DNA from: Mesostigma viride
Lineage: Eukaryota > Streptophyta > Mesostigmatophyceae > Mesostigmatales > Mesostigmataceae
Length of the DNA: 64,000 nucleotides
Assembly (NCBI GenBank): GCA_009746045.1
Contig: RPFO01000412.1
Coordinates: forward strand, 346,992-410,991
Direction: 5' to 3'
Positions 10,604-22,040 of the stretch are shown one piece after another. The stretch's first letter is position 1. Each line of letters opens with the position of its first letter. Under the pieces are notes generated by a model, which made no database searches, was not told the origin of the DNA, and saw nothing but the letters and a program-made list of their open reading frames with translations. The translations under genes and the position numbers were made by a program.

Positions 10604-11731
10604 ATATAATTACTTACAGCAGAGTGAAATCACTCAAATATTCAGATATATTAGTTGAGACAACCTAGTCAGTGTTAATTAATTAATTCATTAATTCAAG
10701 AACATAAATCCGTTGCCCAGGAGTCGGGGTAAAATTGGCTCCTTTTTAGCAAATCAGCAAATTAGCGGAAGGCGGGGGCCAAGATTAGTTTTAGTCCGTA
10801 AACTGCCGGGTGCTATGTACAGCACCCAGTTTTGGTACCCGTCACATTTCGCAAATTTCCGGGAGCGCTGCGCCAGATGTGACGGCAGCTAGTGGTCCAA
10901 CGTGTCCAGGAACTCGTGAGCATTCAGAAAAAGTATAGGGTTGGGGGGGTAATTCGCCATAGCCTGTAAAATATAGCCCATGAAAGGAAATTATCACGTG
11001 ACTTTGGCGGGAAATTTTCACTCGCGCACGCGCGTAACGAGATATGGCTGCCAACGTGCCGTTAGCAAGGAAATTTTGCATCTCGCGGCTAGAAACGGTT
11101 CAGAATGTTGTTGCTCAGAATGGAGATGCGTGATTTTCGTAAGTCAGGCATGGCCAGATTTTCAGGATTGGGAAAATACAGTTGGAAAAATACTGCCGTC
11201 TTGGTCATCAGTGCCAGATGGGCCATAGCGTATCTTCTTTCGATTTTCTCCTTATGCCCGGGCAGTCTGAGCCAGCCCGAGCATCCTGTTTATTACGGGA
11301 CATCCGCTGCACCATTTCCTGGGCTTGCGGATACGTTTATAGGCCATCTATGCACGGAACATCAACCTGGTAATCATGGCAGATGCATTCATGATGCGGA
11401 TATGGCGGCCTATGCCTGTATAGCATTAGTATGTGTGAGATATGAGGGTCCTGGCCAGCAGAATCCGGAAAGGTCGTGATCGAGCCAGGTACGGCCACGT
11501 TTTTGCGTGTTGTTCGGCAGCAGAATGCGTCTTCCATCCATTACATTTCACGAGTTTATTAGTGCACCGTTCAGCAAGCTTCCATACCTGCTGTACTGTA
11601 GAGGGTGGTATTAGCCCTGAAAGTGACCAGTTTGTGGCATGTCTTTGGAGTATATCATTCCGTTAGTGCAGGTAGGCAACGTGTTTGTATTCCAGCACTT
11701 TGGGCTGTCTTTTGTTGCTTAATTGTTATAC
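10604..11731. other. Unassigned DNA between LINE copy and LTR element
   Basis: No conserved domain recognised. One plus-strand frame (11105-11479, 124 residues) is open but without motif or good context. This may be old host DNA. Confidence 0.3.
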
Positions 11732-11736
11732 TGCAT

Positions 11737-12312
11737 TGTTACGCCCTGGCTCCTCTCTATCCCAAACGCCTAGCCTGACTTCACCTAAACTAGCTAGTGA
11801 GGGTACCTAGTGATGAGGAGCTATGTTGTGGAAAGACCTCAGTGGGACGTGACGACTCTGTTCTCAATGCATTCTATTATAATACGCCATACACCGAATA
11901 AAAACAGGGTACTACGAAGGAAACACTACTACACTGCCATGACCATAGCTAATATGTGTTAATTCATAACACACGCCGGGTGCAATTCACGAAGGACCGG
12001 CCACTGCTGCATAAATGATCGCCGACCTTCGTGTATGCTCGGGCCGACATCGACCCTTGCCTACAGGACCAACGCATGTCCACAAGGTTCACACGGAGGA
12101 TAAAAGGACCACTACTAAAGTACGCAGCGCGGCGCGACTGCACCGAACCACCATACTGTACAATTGCCACGTCACAAGGCCCGGTACCGACCGGCCAAAA
12201 GGTCCTAACTACACGTAAGCCTAGGAAAGTCAGCGAACTGTTCCGGAATGGCTGAGGCAACAAAGGACCTAATTTACGTCCGTAACAACAACAAAAGTTA
12301 CGCGACGTAACA
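11737..12312 (-). repeat. 3' LTR of the non-autonomous gypsy (576 bp)
   Basis: Intact copy, TGTTACGCCC to GCGACGTAACA. It serves as the uninterrupted reference for the right LTR, which carries an insertion. Confidence 0.85.
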
Positions 12313-13205
12313 CCTCCCCCCCCCACAAAGGTAGGGAGCCCTCTCCCTACGTACAAGGAGGAAACCAAAGGGGTAGGAATAACCTAGCGCACCCAACAAA
12401 AGCCTAACACAATCGACTGACCATCCAAGGCCCAAAGCAAAAACATGTCAACCTCGGGTCCACCCCAAACGGTGTAGGGATCACCAGCACCACGCCGGGT
12501 GTGAGGCTCCCCTAACTGCCTTGCACGGAGGCTTGCCGGGAGGGACGGCACTAGGCAGGACACGCGTAGGAAACAATGTTCACACCGAGGACAGAGAACG
12601 GCCAACCAACTGGCCAAACCCAGAGGGCGACTCTATATACCGGAGGGACAACACCCTCAGGTCGGGCCTAGAGCCCTGTCTACACACCTGTAGCCTGAAA
12701 AGTACCACGGGTGGCCAAAAGCACCGCCAGGTACGCCCGGTGATGAGCAACAACAGTAGGGTTGTCTTGGTTGTCTACATGGAGGAACACATCCTCCCAG
12801 ACGCCATCAAGATACATGCCGAGGAAAGCCCAGTAGTATCGTAGCTGTGTCAGGACCAGGTCTGTCCACGGGCCCAGTCAAGGAACCCACACTGAAACTA
12901 TCGCAAGAAGGGCTCTGCCGACAGCAGAAGGAGGGCGCGCAGGAGGAACCGATAGAAGACCAGCTCACCACGAGCAACGGAGGTGAAAAACAAGTCCAGG
13001 AAACGCTCGATCCACGTTGCCGGGCCACAGACGCACGTGCCGGATCTCACGACTTTCGCTAACACGCGTGACCGAAGCTGAGGACTTCCCAACAGGAGCA
13101 ACGCGCGGTTGGTGGATGACGGCGGAGGCGGGCGCGACGGAAGAAGCGGTGGCGGCAGGAGCGGCGACAGGGGAAGACGTCGTGGCCGGTCGGGCAGAGG
13201 TCCAA

Positions 13206-13433
13206 TCATGCACCCATGGCCGAATCATACGTATCCTCAGTAGTGTCAAACACCCACTTGCCCGTCGACGCCTTGCCCAAATCTGGATGACGCTGAGGCT
13301 CGGCCGGCTGAGCAGGCGCGACGGAGGGAGCCACGGACGGAGCGACAGCGGCCGGCTGAGCATGCGCGACGGAGGGAGCCACGGACGGAGCGACAGCGGC
13401 TGGCTGAGCAGGCGTCGTCTGACATGATGGCAG
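13206..13433 (-). CDS. Pro/Ala-repeat reading frame in the non-autonomous gypsy
   Basis: A minus-strand frame open across the 48-bp repeats encodes a Gln-Pro-Ala/Val-Ala-Pro-Ser repeat, then a short non-repetitive tail (KWVFDTTEDTYDSAMGA), and stops at 13206-13208. No ATG in frame is obvious. Because 48 is a multiple of three, the repeat number can change without breaking the frame. It may be the remnant of a Gag N-terminus. Confidence 0.3.
   Translation of the reverse strand: MPSCQTTPAQPAAVAPSVAPSVAHAQPAAVAPSVAPSVAPAQPAEPQRHPDLGKASTGKWVFDTTEDTYDSAMGA
13305..13414. repeat. 48-bp tandem repeat, about 2.3 copies
   Basis: Units start at 13305, 13353 and 13401 (partial) and read CGGCTGAGCAGGCGCGACGG onwards, with few differences between copies. 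Confidence 0.8.
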
Positions 13434-13679
13434 AACAGAAGGAAAAGGAAAAGAAACTAGCTACGTGAGGAGTTCATCCGCTTTGAGCAGGTCTAACTTC
13501 TAGGCAGGGCGTGTCCCGAATCGGGCAGCACTACCCCCCTAGCTTGCAGGCGACCCGCCCATTACCTGTCAAGAGGTTGTCTTCTTCTGTACCCTGGCCG
13601 CGGAAGGCCTCTGGCGTATTATAAGGTGACCGTTGCAAGGGAATATCGTCGCGTCCACCTAAACTATCTCCGCTACCAT

Positions 13680-15691
13680 TGTTACGCCCTGGCTCCTCTC
13701 TATCCCAAACGCCTAGCCTGACTTCACCTACTAAACTAGTGAGGGTACCTAGTGATGAGGAGCTATGTTGTGGAAAGACCTGGGACGTGACGACTTGTCG
13801 CGTCTGTGATCTATCACGTCCGCAATTCAGATTTTGGCGTAATTCTGACGTCCGCAGCCTTGTGCGGGTAACTTGCTATACCGCGGCCCGGTACTGACGC
13901 CGCGGATCTCAGTTGTACTTACGCGCCAAGTCCGCTGAATTTTCTGACGGAACTTTTGGGCGGACCTGAATTTCACTGGCATTCGTCACAAGGGCAGTTT
14001 GCCGAACGCTGGTACACAGCAAGCTGGCGAGGCGCTGAGCAGCTGTGCAATTTCAGGATTTCAACGTGGGACACCAGACACAAATGCAAGGAAGCCCCAG
14101 GCGGTGCCTGGCATAGCCGATAGATTTGCCAGGTTGTATATTTGTGTTCGTTTGACAGTTAAAGCTTGAAGTTTAGCTTGTCGGAAATTAGACAATGTTA
14201 TGATTGGCTGATGTCAAAAGTGGCGCCAGCCGCCAGGCTTGAGCTTTGAGCAGTATAGAAGGATGAGCAACGAAACATGGTGGTCGTTGTTCGTCCGTTT
14301 CTCTCCCTCACAACTGGTTTGTTGTCTTCATGGGGTGAAATAGTTCGAGCAGCCCGGAGCAGCCCCCGTGAGTGGTTGCATGCAGTCAGTTGCCATGAGG
14401 ATGGTCTGACGGATACGACAATGTATTGGTTTTGTTAAGAATGTGTGTAAGACTGAGAACGAGACAAGGGGCAGGGCCTTCGGGCACCCTGGTCGTCGTT
14501 GGCATGCATGCCAGTAGGAACTAGGTCGGGAACATACGCGCACTGCCGCCACAAGGGGCCTGCAGTGGCGTCACCCAAGGGACCTCACAGCTGCTCTTAT
14601 AACTACAACATTACAACTCGACAGTCTTTGTAATTCGTCGTGTATCTCATTGGAATTGAAAGGTCTTTTGGTTGCTTTGATGATAAAGCATGCATGGTCT
14701 CAAGAATCGGCTGGTTGGGCCGGATTGCCTGTCATGAAGGTGGCGGTGCCGTTAAAGGACCGCACCTTTCATTCTCATTTTAAACGGACGAACAACCCAT
14801 GATGGGTTCAGTCCGGCCAGCCTGGGGATTCCTCCTGCTTCACCAGGGGAAGCACAAGGAAGAGGTTATTGCTTAGCCTTCAAAAGCATCTGAAGAGGTT
14901 ATAGGCTTTTCCCTGTACTGAAAAGCCATTGAAGGGGTTATTGCTAAGCCTTTAAAAGCATGCATGTTAAGGTTGTTGCTGATCCTGGAAAAGCATGTTT
15001 TAGCAGCTGGATTTTTTTTTCCTTTTTGCTGCTGCCTGGAATGACGCCCTCTTTGGGCTTCCTTCTTTTGTGTGAGATGCCTTTCTTTCACTTTTTGCTC
15101 TCAAGTTGTTGTGAGCTAAAGAGTGGGGGGGGAGGTGGCATATCATGCACACACATGATTACTGCTGATAGTGGATGCATTCCAAGTAGCGGTAATGACC
15201 AGTCCAGGATGATATGGCACGCAAACGCGACATACTCTGTTCTCAATGCATTCTATTATAATTCGCCATACACCGAATAAAAACAGGGTACTACGAAGGA
15301 AACACTACTACACTGCCATGACCATAGCTAATATGTGTTAATTCATAACACACGCCGGGTGCAATTCACGAAGGACAACTGCTGCATAAATGATCGCCGA
15401 CCTTCGTGTATGCTCGGGCCGACATCGACCCTTGCCTACAGGACCAACGCATGTCCACAAGGTTCACACGGAGGATAAAAGGACCACTACTAAAGTACGC
15501 AGCGCGGGGCGACTGCACCGAACCACCATACTGTACAATTGCCACGTCACAAGGCCCGGTACCGACCGGCCAAAAGGTCCTAACGTACTACACGTAAGCC
15601 TAGGAAAGTCAGCGAACTGTTCCGGAATGGCTGAGGCAACAAAGGACCTAATTTACGTCCGTAACAACAACAAAAGTTACGCGACGTAACA
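13680..15691 (-). repeat. 5' LTR of the non-autonomous gypsy, interrupted
   Basis: The segments 13680-13795 and 15234-15691 together align with the left LTR; 1438 bp of unrelated DNA sit between them. Small indels separate the LTRs, for example near 13730 and 15377, so this insertion is older than those further right. Confidence 0.8.
13796..15233. mobile_element. 1.4-kb insertion with short TIRs in the LTR
   Basis: Compared with the intact LTR the insert lies between two copies of ACT (13793-13795 and 15234-15236). Its ends TGTCGCGT and ACGCGACA are inverted copies of 8 bp, with one extra base at the right. Inside I see no transposase; near 14870-15000 a motif of the type AAAAGCAT is repeated several times. 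It looks like a non-autonomous DNA transposon of unknown superfamily. Confidence 0.45.
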
Positions 15692-16099
15692 TGCATATTT
15701 GTGTTGCATGCCATAAAGACCTGTTTACAAGCGCGTATTGACGCATACCCGGCCATGTGTCAATATGAGCGTGGTGCCATGGTCAGAATGCATTTCTGAG
15801 TGCACCCCCCTTGGTTGGGGACCCCTGGACTATCAATTGAAATTATCCAATGATGTTTGAAACCCTGCCCTGGATTATAGGGGTAGGTTCACTTTTTCTT
15901 GCCTGAAAAAGATCGTCTTTTAGACAACTTTGACAGCTTATATCTTCCAAAATACTTGCTGGACTCAAGATGTTATTGCATATTCTGAAAGCCCTTGAAG
16001 TCTAGATATTCCTGGCACCTGGGTTGAGGGTATTTGGAGTTGTAGTCAATGAGTTATGACTTTTTTCATTTTCAGGGGTCAAAAAGTGCCAAAAAAGGC

Positions 16100-16612
16100 C
16101 TTTCTATTCCCACTATTACCAATCCACCAACATTTGATTAAAACAATAAGTGGGCAATTACAGAACCCTGAAAGATTGTAGTTCTCGTTACCCTAGAAAC
16201 AAACACAAAAAGAGGGAGGGAGGGCGGGACAAGAAAAAGAGACCTAGAACATCGTGCAAATGGCACTTTAGGGCGGCGTAGCCCAGGCTCGCCTCATGAG
16301 CCGTCAGCAACAGTAACTTAATTGCTACTTAACTTAACGAACTAGAAATGGCCATACAAAACTGGCCAACTAATTCTAACTCATGGAACCGGTCCAGCCC
16401 AAGGCCCACCGTCCCGTAGTACCACTCACATAGCGGCGTTCATTCTCATCTGTTATAAAGAAACTACGTTCAGAGAACACCGATTCTATTCCCACTATTA
16501 CCAATCCACCAACATTTGATTAAAACAATAAGTGGGCAATTACAGAACCCATGAGTGAGCCTGCCACGCTGCACCCATTTCATGATTGATTGTAGTTCTC
16601 GTTACCCAACCC
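16100..16612 (+). repeat. Direct repeat pair flanking the first 255-bp copy
   Basis: The block starting TTCTATTCCCACTATTACC at 16102 recurs at 16484; both end in TTGTAGTTCTCGTTACCC, but the second copy has about 35 extra bases near 16550. The first 255-bp copy lies between them. Confidence 0.7.
16229..16483 (+). repeat. 255-bp direct repeat, copy 1
   Basis: It runs from ACAAGAAAAAGAGACCTAG to GAGAACACCGA and is matched with no difference I could see by copy 2 at 17610-17864, 1.1 kb away. It has no TG...CA ends. An LTR-like or SINE origin is possible; the sequence does not decide. Confidence 0.8.
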
Positions 16613-17609
16613 CCCTTTCCTGGTGCTTTATCTCCAAAGCTCCGCCAACCACTTTCGCTCAGTGGCTCCCGAGGCTGCCCTGCCGCAACGGTCACGACCA
16701 TTACAATCGCCGGCGGCTGTAGCGAGCCTCATGCACGATAACCCTTTGCAGGGCCCCCCCAGCCTTCCACCCTCGGCCAGTAAAAGAGGGTGTTGAATGT
16801 GCACGCAAAGACAAGGAAGAAGACGCCTCGTTTAACGATCACGGACCTCCCTCAAAGGCCAGTGCCGCCCTAACGTGACGACAACTTGTAGGACGTCACC
16901 CGATGCCACCATATCTCGATTACTGTCAACGTTGTCACCTGGGGGAGTAACTTTCCATATTTCAGGTTTTAGTTGATGAGCAGGCTCTCATCACACACCC
17001 CAGCGGCCGATAAAGCGCAAGCGCAACTGGGCCGGCCAAAATATTTGGTCCTGCCCGGCCCAGGTCCGTCTGTTAAACTGGCCCCTTAAGTCTCGGTCTG
17101 AATCGAAATATTGCATAATTCCGGAATTCGTCCCCACCACATTCCCGAGACCTCACGCACCCATAAGAGCGGATGCTGGTAAATATTTTTCTACTTACGC
17201 GAGGGCCGACAGACTTGTCGTCCATCACAATGCCCACTAAAAGTAACCCGACCACCCTTCCTTCGGCAGTCAGCAGTCAGGAACTGCAACCCTGCTGCGA
17301 CATTCCGCAGCAAAGCGGTAGGCACTGCAGCGTGGCACGGAAATCTTACTCATGGCTTCAGAGTTCCGTACAGGTGCCACGCGCAGGCAAACGCGAAGTA
17401 TTTTATAGTCTCTCGTCGGCCAAGAACCCAGCTGCGGGGAGAAAACCGACGAGGGTAATTTCAATTTCTTTTTCACAGTCACGTGACTGTTCAAGCTATG
17501 TCAGTCACGCGCCATCTCTAATCGGCCACCGCCAGCCAAAAGGCTGACGCGATTAGGGCAGCATTAAATTTCTTGTAATCCGCCATACCCATACCCCATA
17601 CATCCGATT

Positions 17610-17864
17610 ACAAGAAAAAGAGACCTAGAACATCGTGCAAATGGCACTTTAGGGCGGCGTAGCCCAGGCTCGCCTCATGAGCCGTCAGCAACAGTAACTT
17701 AATTGCTACTTAACTTAACGAACTAGAAATGGCCATACAAAACTGGCCAACTAATTCTAACTCATGGAACCGGTCCAGCCCAAGGCCCACCGTCCCGTAG
17801 TACCACTCACATAGCGGCGTTCATTCTCATCTGTTATAAAGAAACTACGTTCAGAGAACACCGA
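17610..17864 (+). repeat. 255-bp direct repeat, copy 2
   Basis: Second copy of the 16229-16483 repeat. The flanking sequences differ from those of copy 1. Confidence 0.8.
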
Positions 17865-17999
17865 ATAGCGGACCATAGTAAGAGGTAAAAATATCAATGA
17901 TTTATCTAGTACCAAATCCGACAGGCTTGCATCACTCCCCGGAAAGGAGAACTTTTGCGGATGACTGTAGTAGGTGTCAGTTGGCGATGCCTTAGCGGA

Positions 18000-18072
18000 T
18001 CCGGAGACGTCCGTCCTATAGTCAGCAAGAATTGGTGCGAGAGGTCCCCAGTTCGATTCCGGCCTGGATTCA
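18000..18072 (+). other. Degenerate tRNA-like sequence, possible SINE head
   Basis: AGTTCGATTCC at 18050-18060 resembles a tRNA T-loop (RNA polymerase III B box), but the T stem pairs in only three of five positions and I cannot close an acceptor stem. A tRNA-derived SINE head is more likely than a working tRNA gene. Confidence 0.2.
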
Positions 18073-18190
18073 TTTGCAGATCGCGTTTTCCGCGGACCGG
18101 CACTGAACGCAAATGGTTTTCACCTTTGCGGCGTGCCAAATCAGAATAGTTAGAGGTACCTTGAAATTAAATAAAAGGCATGACTCTATC

Positions 18191-18597
18191 GAGATATATA
18201 TTAAAAATATAATTACTTACAGCAGAGTGAAATCACTCAAACCAAAGCAAACGCCCAGCTATAAACCTATATACAGAGCCATGTCAAAGCTCTATACTAC
18301 GATAAGACCAATGGAAACGCCTAACGGGAGGAACCTAATAGCCCTGCTGCACCGCAAAATCAGCCCGCGTACGGCGGAGCAGCATGATGGCAGCTCGAGA
18401 TATATATATATTAAAAATATAATTACTTACAGCAGAGTGAAATCACTCAAACCAAAGCAAACGCCCAGCTATAAACCTATATACAGAGCCATGTCAAAGC
18501 TCTATACTACGATAAGACCAATGGAAACGCCTAACGGGAGGAACCTAATAGCCCTGCTGCACCGCAAAATCAGCCCGCGTACGGCGGAGCATGATGT
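18191..18597 (+). repeat. 206-bp tandem duplication at the LINE 3' end
   Basis: Two adjacent copies start at 18191 and 18397, both beginning with a TA repeat and TTAAAAATATAATTACTTAC. They differ by the number of TA units. The second copy runs into the end of the LINE coding frame, so the duplicated unit is the 3' end of the element. Confidence 0.8.
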
Positions 18598-21279
18598 CCG
18601 CCATGGCCCGAGTCAGCGCCACCGACAAGCGCTGACGCCAATATGACGTCCAGGTCCGCGCCGACCATGGGGCCCGCTGGCCCTCCAGGTCCAGCCGGTC
18701 CTCCCGGAGCCGGCAACACTCCTTGAAGAAGGCGGAGGTCAGGGGCCCCATGGCCCCAAACTCCTCCAGGACAAAGGGCACCACACGATGGTGCCCGACG
18801 TCGCCGTAGGCCAGGAGCTTGGCCCGCTCCGCCCGGTCCGCCGTGTAACCTGCCGTGAGGGAGGCCCCAGCCACGTGGCTAAGAGCCAAGGGCCGCGCCA
18901 CCGAAACGTCAATAAGCAGATGCCGGCCACCCCCCTCAAAGTCCAGCACCACGATGTCAGGCCGGTGGTTGGGGGAATAGAAGGCAGCGCCATCCGCATC
19001 CTCGGACCGGATGTTCGCGTGGGGGAAAACCGACCGAATCATGGCGAGCACCACCGTCAGGAGGACAGTGTGCAAATACAAATACCAATTCTGATTCTGT
19101 TGGCCCCCCATGCAGGCAAGGTAGTGAGTCCCCGTGGGATCCAGCGGCTGCCCACAGCTACCACAAGGCCGCCCGGCCGGAACAAGAGGCTGCGGGGCAA
19201 ATAGCTGGTGCCGGAGCGCCACCGAGTAGTGGCTGGGAGCCAAGGCGAATGGGGGGGCCATGGGAAGAGCACGAAGGTACGCCGAGCCCACACTCCGCAA
19301 GGAAAGCGAGAACAGCCACGCACGTCCCTGGGCGTTGAGGTCCGCGAAAAGAGCAATCCAATCAGCCGTGTGCAGAATACCCGCGTAGGTTTTCTGGTGT
19401 TTATCGATGACGCGAGCAGGGAATGCGGCGGGAGATTGAACGGAGGCGACCGAGGGAGTGCCGCGAGGGAGGTGGCGCTGTACCGCCTGAGCGGCACGGA
19501 CGGGAGAACAGGCCTGCTGGATCTCAGCATAGGCCTCCTGGATGGCGGTGACGAAGGGCAAAGGGCTGCTGGGGTCCAGGAGGTCAGGCGCTGCCGTTGC
19601 CAAAAGGGGCAGGAGCCGGCAGCTTTCCGCCCACGACTGAGCGACGGAGCCCAAAAAGGCTGCTGGGGCCAGCCGGGCGGCACGAGTCAGACCGCAGCCA
19701 CCCATCCGTGCAGGCAGGGAGGCAATGCGAATAGCATGTGGCGGGAGGTCGGGGCCCGGGACCAGCTGCGCCAAGGCCGACTGGATGCGTTCGTCGTGGC
19801 CCTCGGCGGCCAGCCGGACCTGAGACGGAAGAGCGCCCCGGAGCCAGTGAACGACGCGAGGGTGAGCGCAAAACCACAGAAGCAGACCCTTGGTCTGCGA
19901 ATCATGAAGGCGCGCAATCAAGGGCAGTACCTCAGTGCGTGCCTCGAGGGCGGCCCGCAGAGCATCGATGACAAACGCGGGGTCGCCAACCGGAACGCCG
20001 AGGACATCCAACCCATGGAGGCGCTCGTCCCGGCCCAAGAGCTGGGGCGGAAAGCCGGAGCAATCACCTTGGGGCGAGTACACCGCGCACTTGGCAAGGG
20101 TCAACTGGAGGTTGATGTCGGCCACCGCGGTCTGCAGTGCCAGCAGAGCCGCGGTGGTGTCCGGCACAGGGCCCAGCAGGTAGATATCATCCAAGTAGGC
20201 CTGAATAGCGACCGCCGGGTGGGCAGCATGGACCGCTTGGAGGCAACCCTGGAGGGGGGCGGCAAAGTACAGGGGTCCCAGGGGGTCCCCTTGCTGGGTG
20301 CCCGACCGCGACAGCAGGCCGCCGCGAGTGCCGTCCTCCATGATGTGAACCAGTTGGCCGGGCTGGCCGTAGCACACGGCTGTCCAAGCGTACAAGTCCT
20401 CGAAGGACTCCATGACGGCCGCAAACATGCTGGCGCGGGACAGACTGTTGAACGCGTTGTGGCAGTCGACCTTGACGACAGCGTGGGTGGGGTGGGCCTC
20501 GAGGTAGGCCTGCACCGAATGGATGAGGATATCCGCCCCGCCTGGAGTCGTCACCCCCAGCTGGGCCGCCACCGAGGTCTCACCCGCTGCGAGGGGCGGG
20601 CAGAAAAAGGCACGGAGCTCGGGCGCCTTTTGGCGGCAGATCACTTTGCCCACGAGCTTGCGGAGCACCTCACCGCAGGCGATCGGGCGCACCTTGCCCT
20701 CGGGGGGGGCAAGACACCCTTGAGCAGAGCGAGGAGGCGAGCGCCCGCTAACCACTCGCGCGCAGCGGGAGGAACGCGACCAGCCGCCAGGTCAATGAGG
20801 GTGTCAAAGAGAATGTCCTCGCCCCCATGCCCCACCAGGACCTCCAAGTGCTCGTAGCGCCAGCCCGACGGCCCGGTAGAGGAAGCCCGCGGGACCTCAC
20901 GCATCACCTCCAGGAAGCAGTCGCGGTCCAGCCGGAGGGGGGCCGGCAGGGGGTCCGGCACGGGCAGCTGGAATCCGGGCTCCGCAGGGTGAAGAGCCTC
21001 CAAGGCCGCCAGGGTAGCCGCATTGGCGGGGGCGAGCTTGGCCATTTCCAAGCGGGTCATGGCCCGGCTGAGCTGCCCCTCGCGGACGAGGCGGATGACG
21101 TCGGCGGCCACCCGCTCGAAGTTGACCTCCCCCGACAGCCGGGCCGTGCGCGGGATATATATATAGCCACTCATTGAGTGATAGGGCCGTGTGGGGTACC
21201 GGGGAGCCATTCTTGAGTGATGATGATTTAGTGATAAATTGAGTGATAAAATATTGGATTTCGTTTTTGCTACTGACAC
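18545..21279 (-). pseudogene. RLE-type LINE: RT plus restriction-like endonuclease
   Basis: A 212-residue piece (20641-21279) carries the pre-RT region with TGPSGWRYEHL, and a 736-residue piece (18545-20755) carries the rest. In the latter: RT motif A VKVDCHNAFNSLSR (about 92-107), QQGDPLG (154-160), active site YLDD (187-190), MGGCGLTRA, a CGSCG...H...C zinc motif, and the endonuclease-like NHRPDIVVLDF...LLIDVSV, giving RT, zinc motif, nuclease in that order. This is the layout of site-specific, R2-like non-LTR retrotransposons. The two pieces are offset by a frameshift around the G8 run near 20706. The N-terminal DNA-binding zinc fingers expected for the family are absent, so the copy is 5'-truncated at about 21158. 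Confidence 0.8.
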
Positions 21280-21428
21280 ACGTCACGTGGCAGCCGTGAC
21301 TTCCCGACCCCTGCCAACCCCGGCTCAGGGGTCGCGGGGCTTTAGGATGTCATAGAAATGCTGGCGTCTGTCACCGGTCACCCACAAAAACCACACTCGC
21401 ATCAACATGTGAGACAGGGTTCTCATAC
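21159..21428. other. Spacer between LINE and virus region
   Basis: Non-coding. The motif TGAGTGAT occurs three times (about 21174, 21214 and 21239), followed by a GC-rich stretch. This could contain the virus end, but no TIR partner is in the window. Confidence 0.3.
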
Positions 21429-21490
21429 GGGGGAAAATTGGCCAGATAATTTGATATTAGTACTATACTTTCTCTGGCCAATTTTCCCCC
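21429..21490. terminator. Perfect hairpin downstream of the virus genes
   Basis: GGGGGAAAATTGGCCAGA (21429-21446) and its exact complement (21473-21490) form an 18-bp stem around a 26-nt AT-rich loop. It lies about 90 bp past the stop codon of the last gene of the virus cluster. It may act in 3' end formation or mark the virus end; both are inference. Confidence 0.45.
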
Positions 21491-21580
21491 CTCCCTCATA
21501 ACCCCTCAACAAACAAGCAAACAACGCCACACACCAACCGCATGACTGTATTCGGAGGATGGCTTTGTTGTCACTCGCCT

Positions 21581-21949
21581 CTATGGGAGCTGCAGACGCT
21601 CCTTCACCTGATCGAACGTGGATGAGGAAATGGATCGTCTGCCAGTGACACAGCCGGCCATTATGGATATGACGACCAGATCCTCGCACGCCTTGATAAT
21701 CTCGTCAAAAGTCGCGTCGTCTCCAAGGGCGCACAGAGCAGCCGACGAGAAGATGCGTGGGTCGTCTAGCTGATCTAATTCTACCTGGTAATTGTCCTCG
21801 TATGGATCGGGCTTTCCGGCGACAACGCAGGAAACTCGCGCCACTTCTGCAGCGTTGACGGATCGTCGCGTTCCGTTCTGGATGTACCCGCCACTGCCCG
21901 GCTTGCAGGCCTCGATGCAGTTCAGAATGTCATTCATGGTTATGAACAT
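21581..21949 (-). CDS. Virus protein of unknown function (122 aa)
   Basis: Last gene of the virus cluster. Met5, giving MNDILNC, is an alternative start (21937). The protein is acidic, with no membrane segment and no motif I recognise; five Cys are scattered. It lies 91 bp after the 170-residue gene in the same direction and about 90 bp before the hairpin at 21429-21490. The intact frame and compact spacing argue for a real gene. Function unknown. Confidence 0.55.
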   Translation of the reverse strand: MFITMNDILNCIEACKPGSGGYIQNGTRRSVNAAEVARVSCVVAGKPDPYEDNYQVELDQLDDPRIFSSAALCALGDDATFDEIIKACEDLVVISIMAGCVTGRRSISSSTFDQVKERLQLP

Positions 21950-22040
21950 GTTGGAATGTTATGAATTTGTGTAAGATAATTTATTGATCAATTCAAGAAT
22001 AGATGCCAATTACACTGAGTCATCACGCGTTAAATTCTGT

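Larger units (their letters stand above)
11737..15691 (-). mobile_element. Non-autonomous gypsy A-family element
   Basis: LTRs at 11737-12312 and 13680-15691 share the ends TGTTACG...CGTAACA and are bounded by TGCAT (11732-11736 and 15692-15696), a clean 5-bp target duplication. The internal part is only 1.37 kb and encodes no recognisable pol domain. The C-rich run next to the left LTR (12313-12325) is the complement of a purine tract, and TGGTAGCGGAGATAG beside the right LTR on the minus strand is a likely primer site, so the element points to the minus strand. It shares LTR length and leader blocks with gypsy A, which probably supplied the enzymes. Confidence 0.8.
15697..18190. other. Non-coding, repeat-rich region
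   Basis: No gene is supported. It contains the 255-bp direct repeats, a second pair of shorter repeats, and a degenerate tRNA-like stretch, each listed separately. Open frames at 17173-17547 and 18113-18646 lack motifs and cross repeats. Confidence 0.5.

Noticed and set aside
11105-11479. Possible host gene of 124 residues
   Set aside because: No recognisable domain or intron-exon signals; length within chance for this base composition.
19208-20857. 549-residue plus-strand open frame
   Set aside because: It is the antisense of the LINE coding frame; GC-rich codon use keeps the opposite strand open. No motif of its own.
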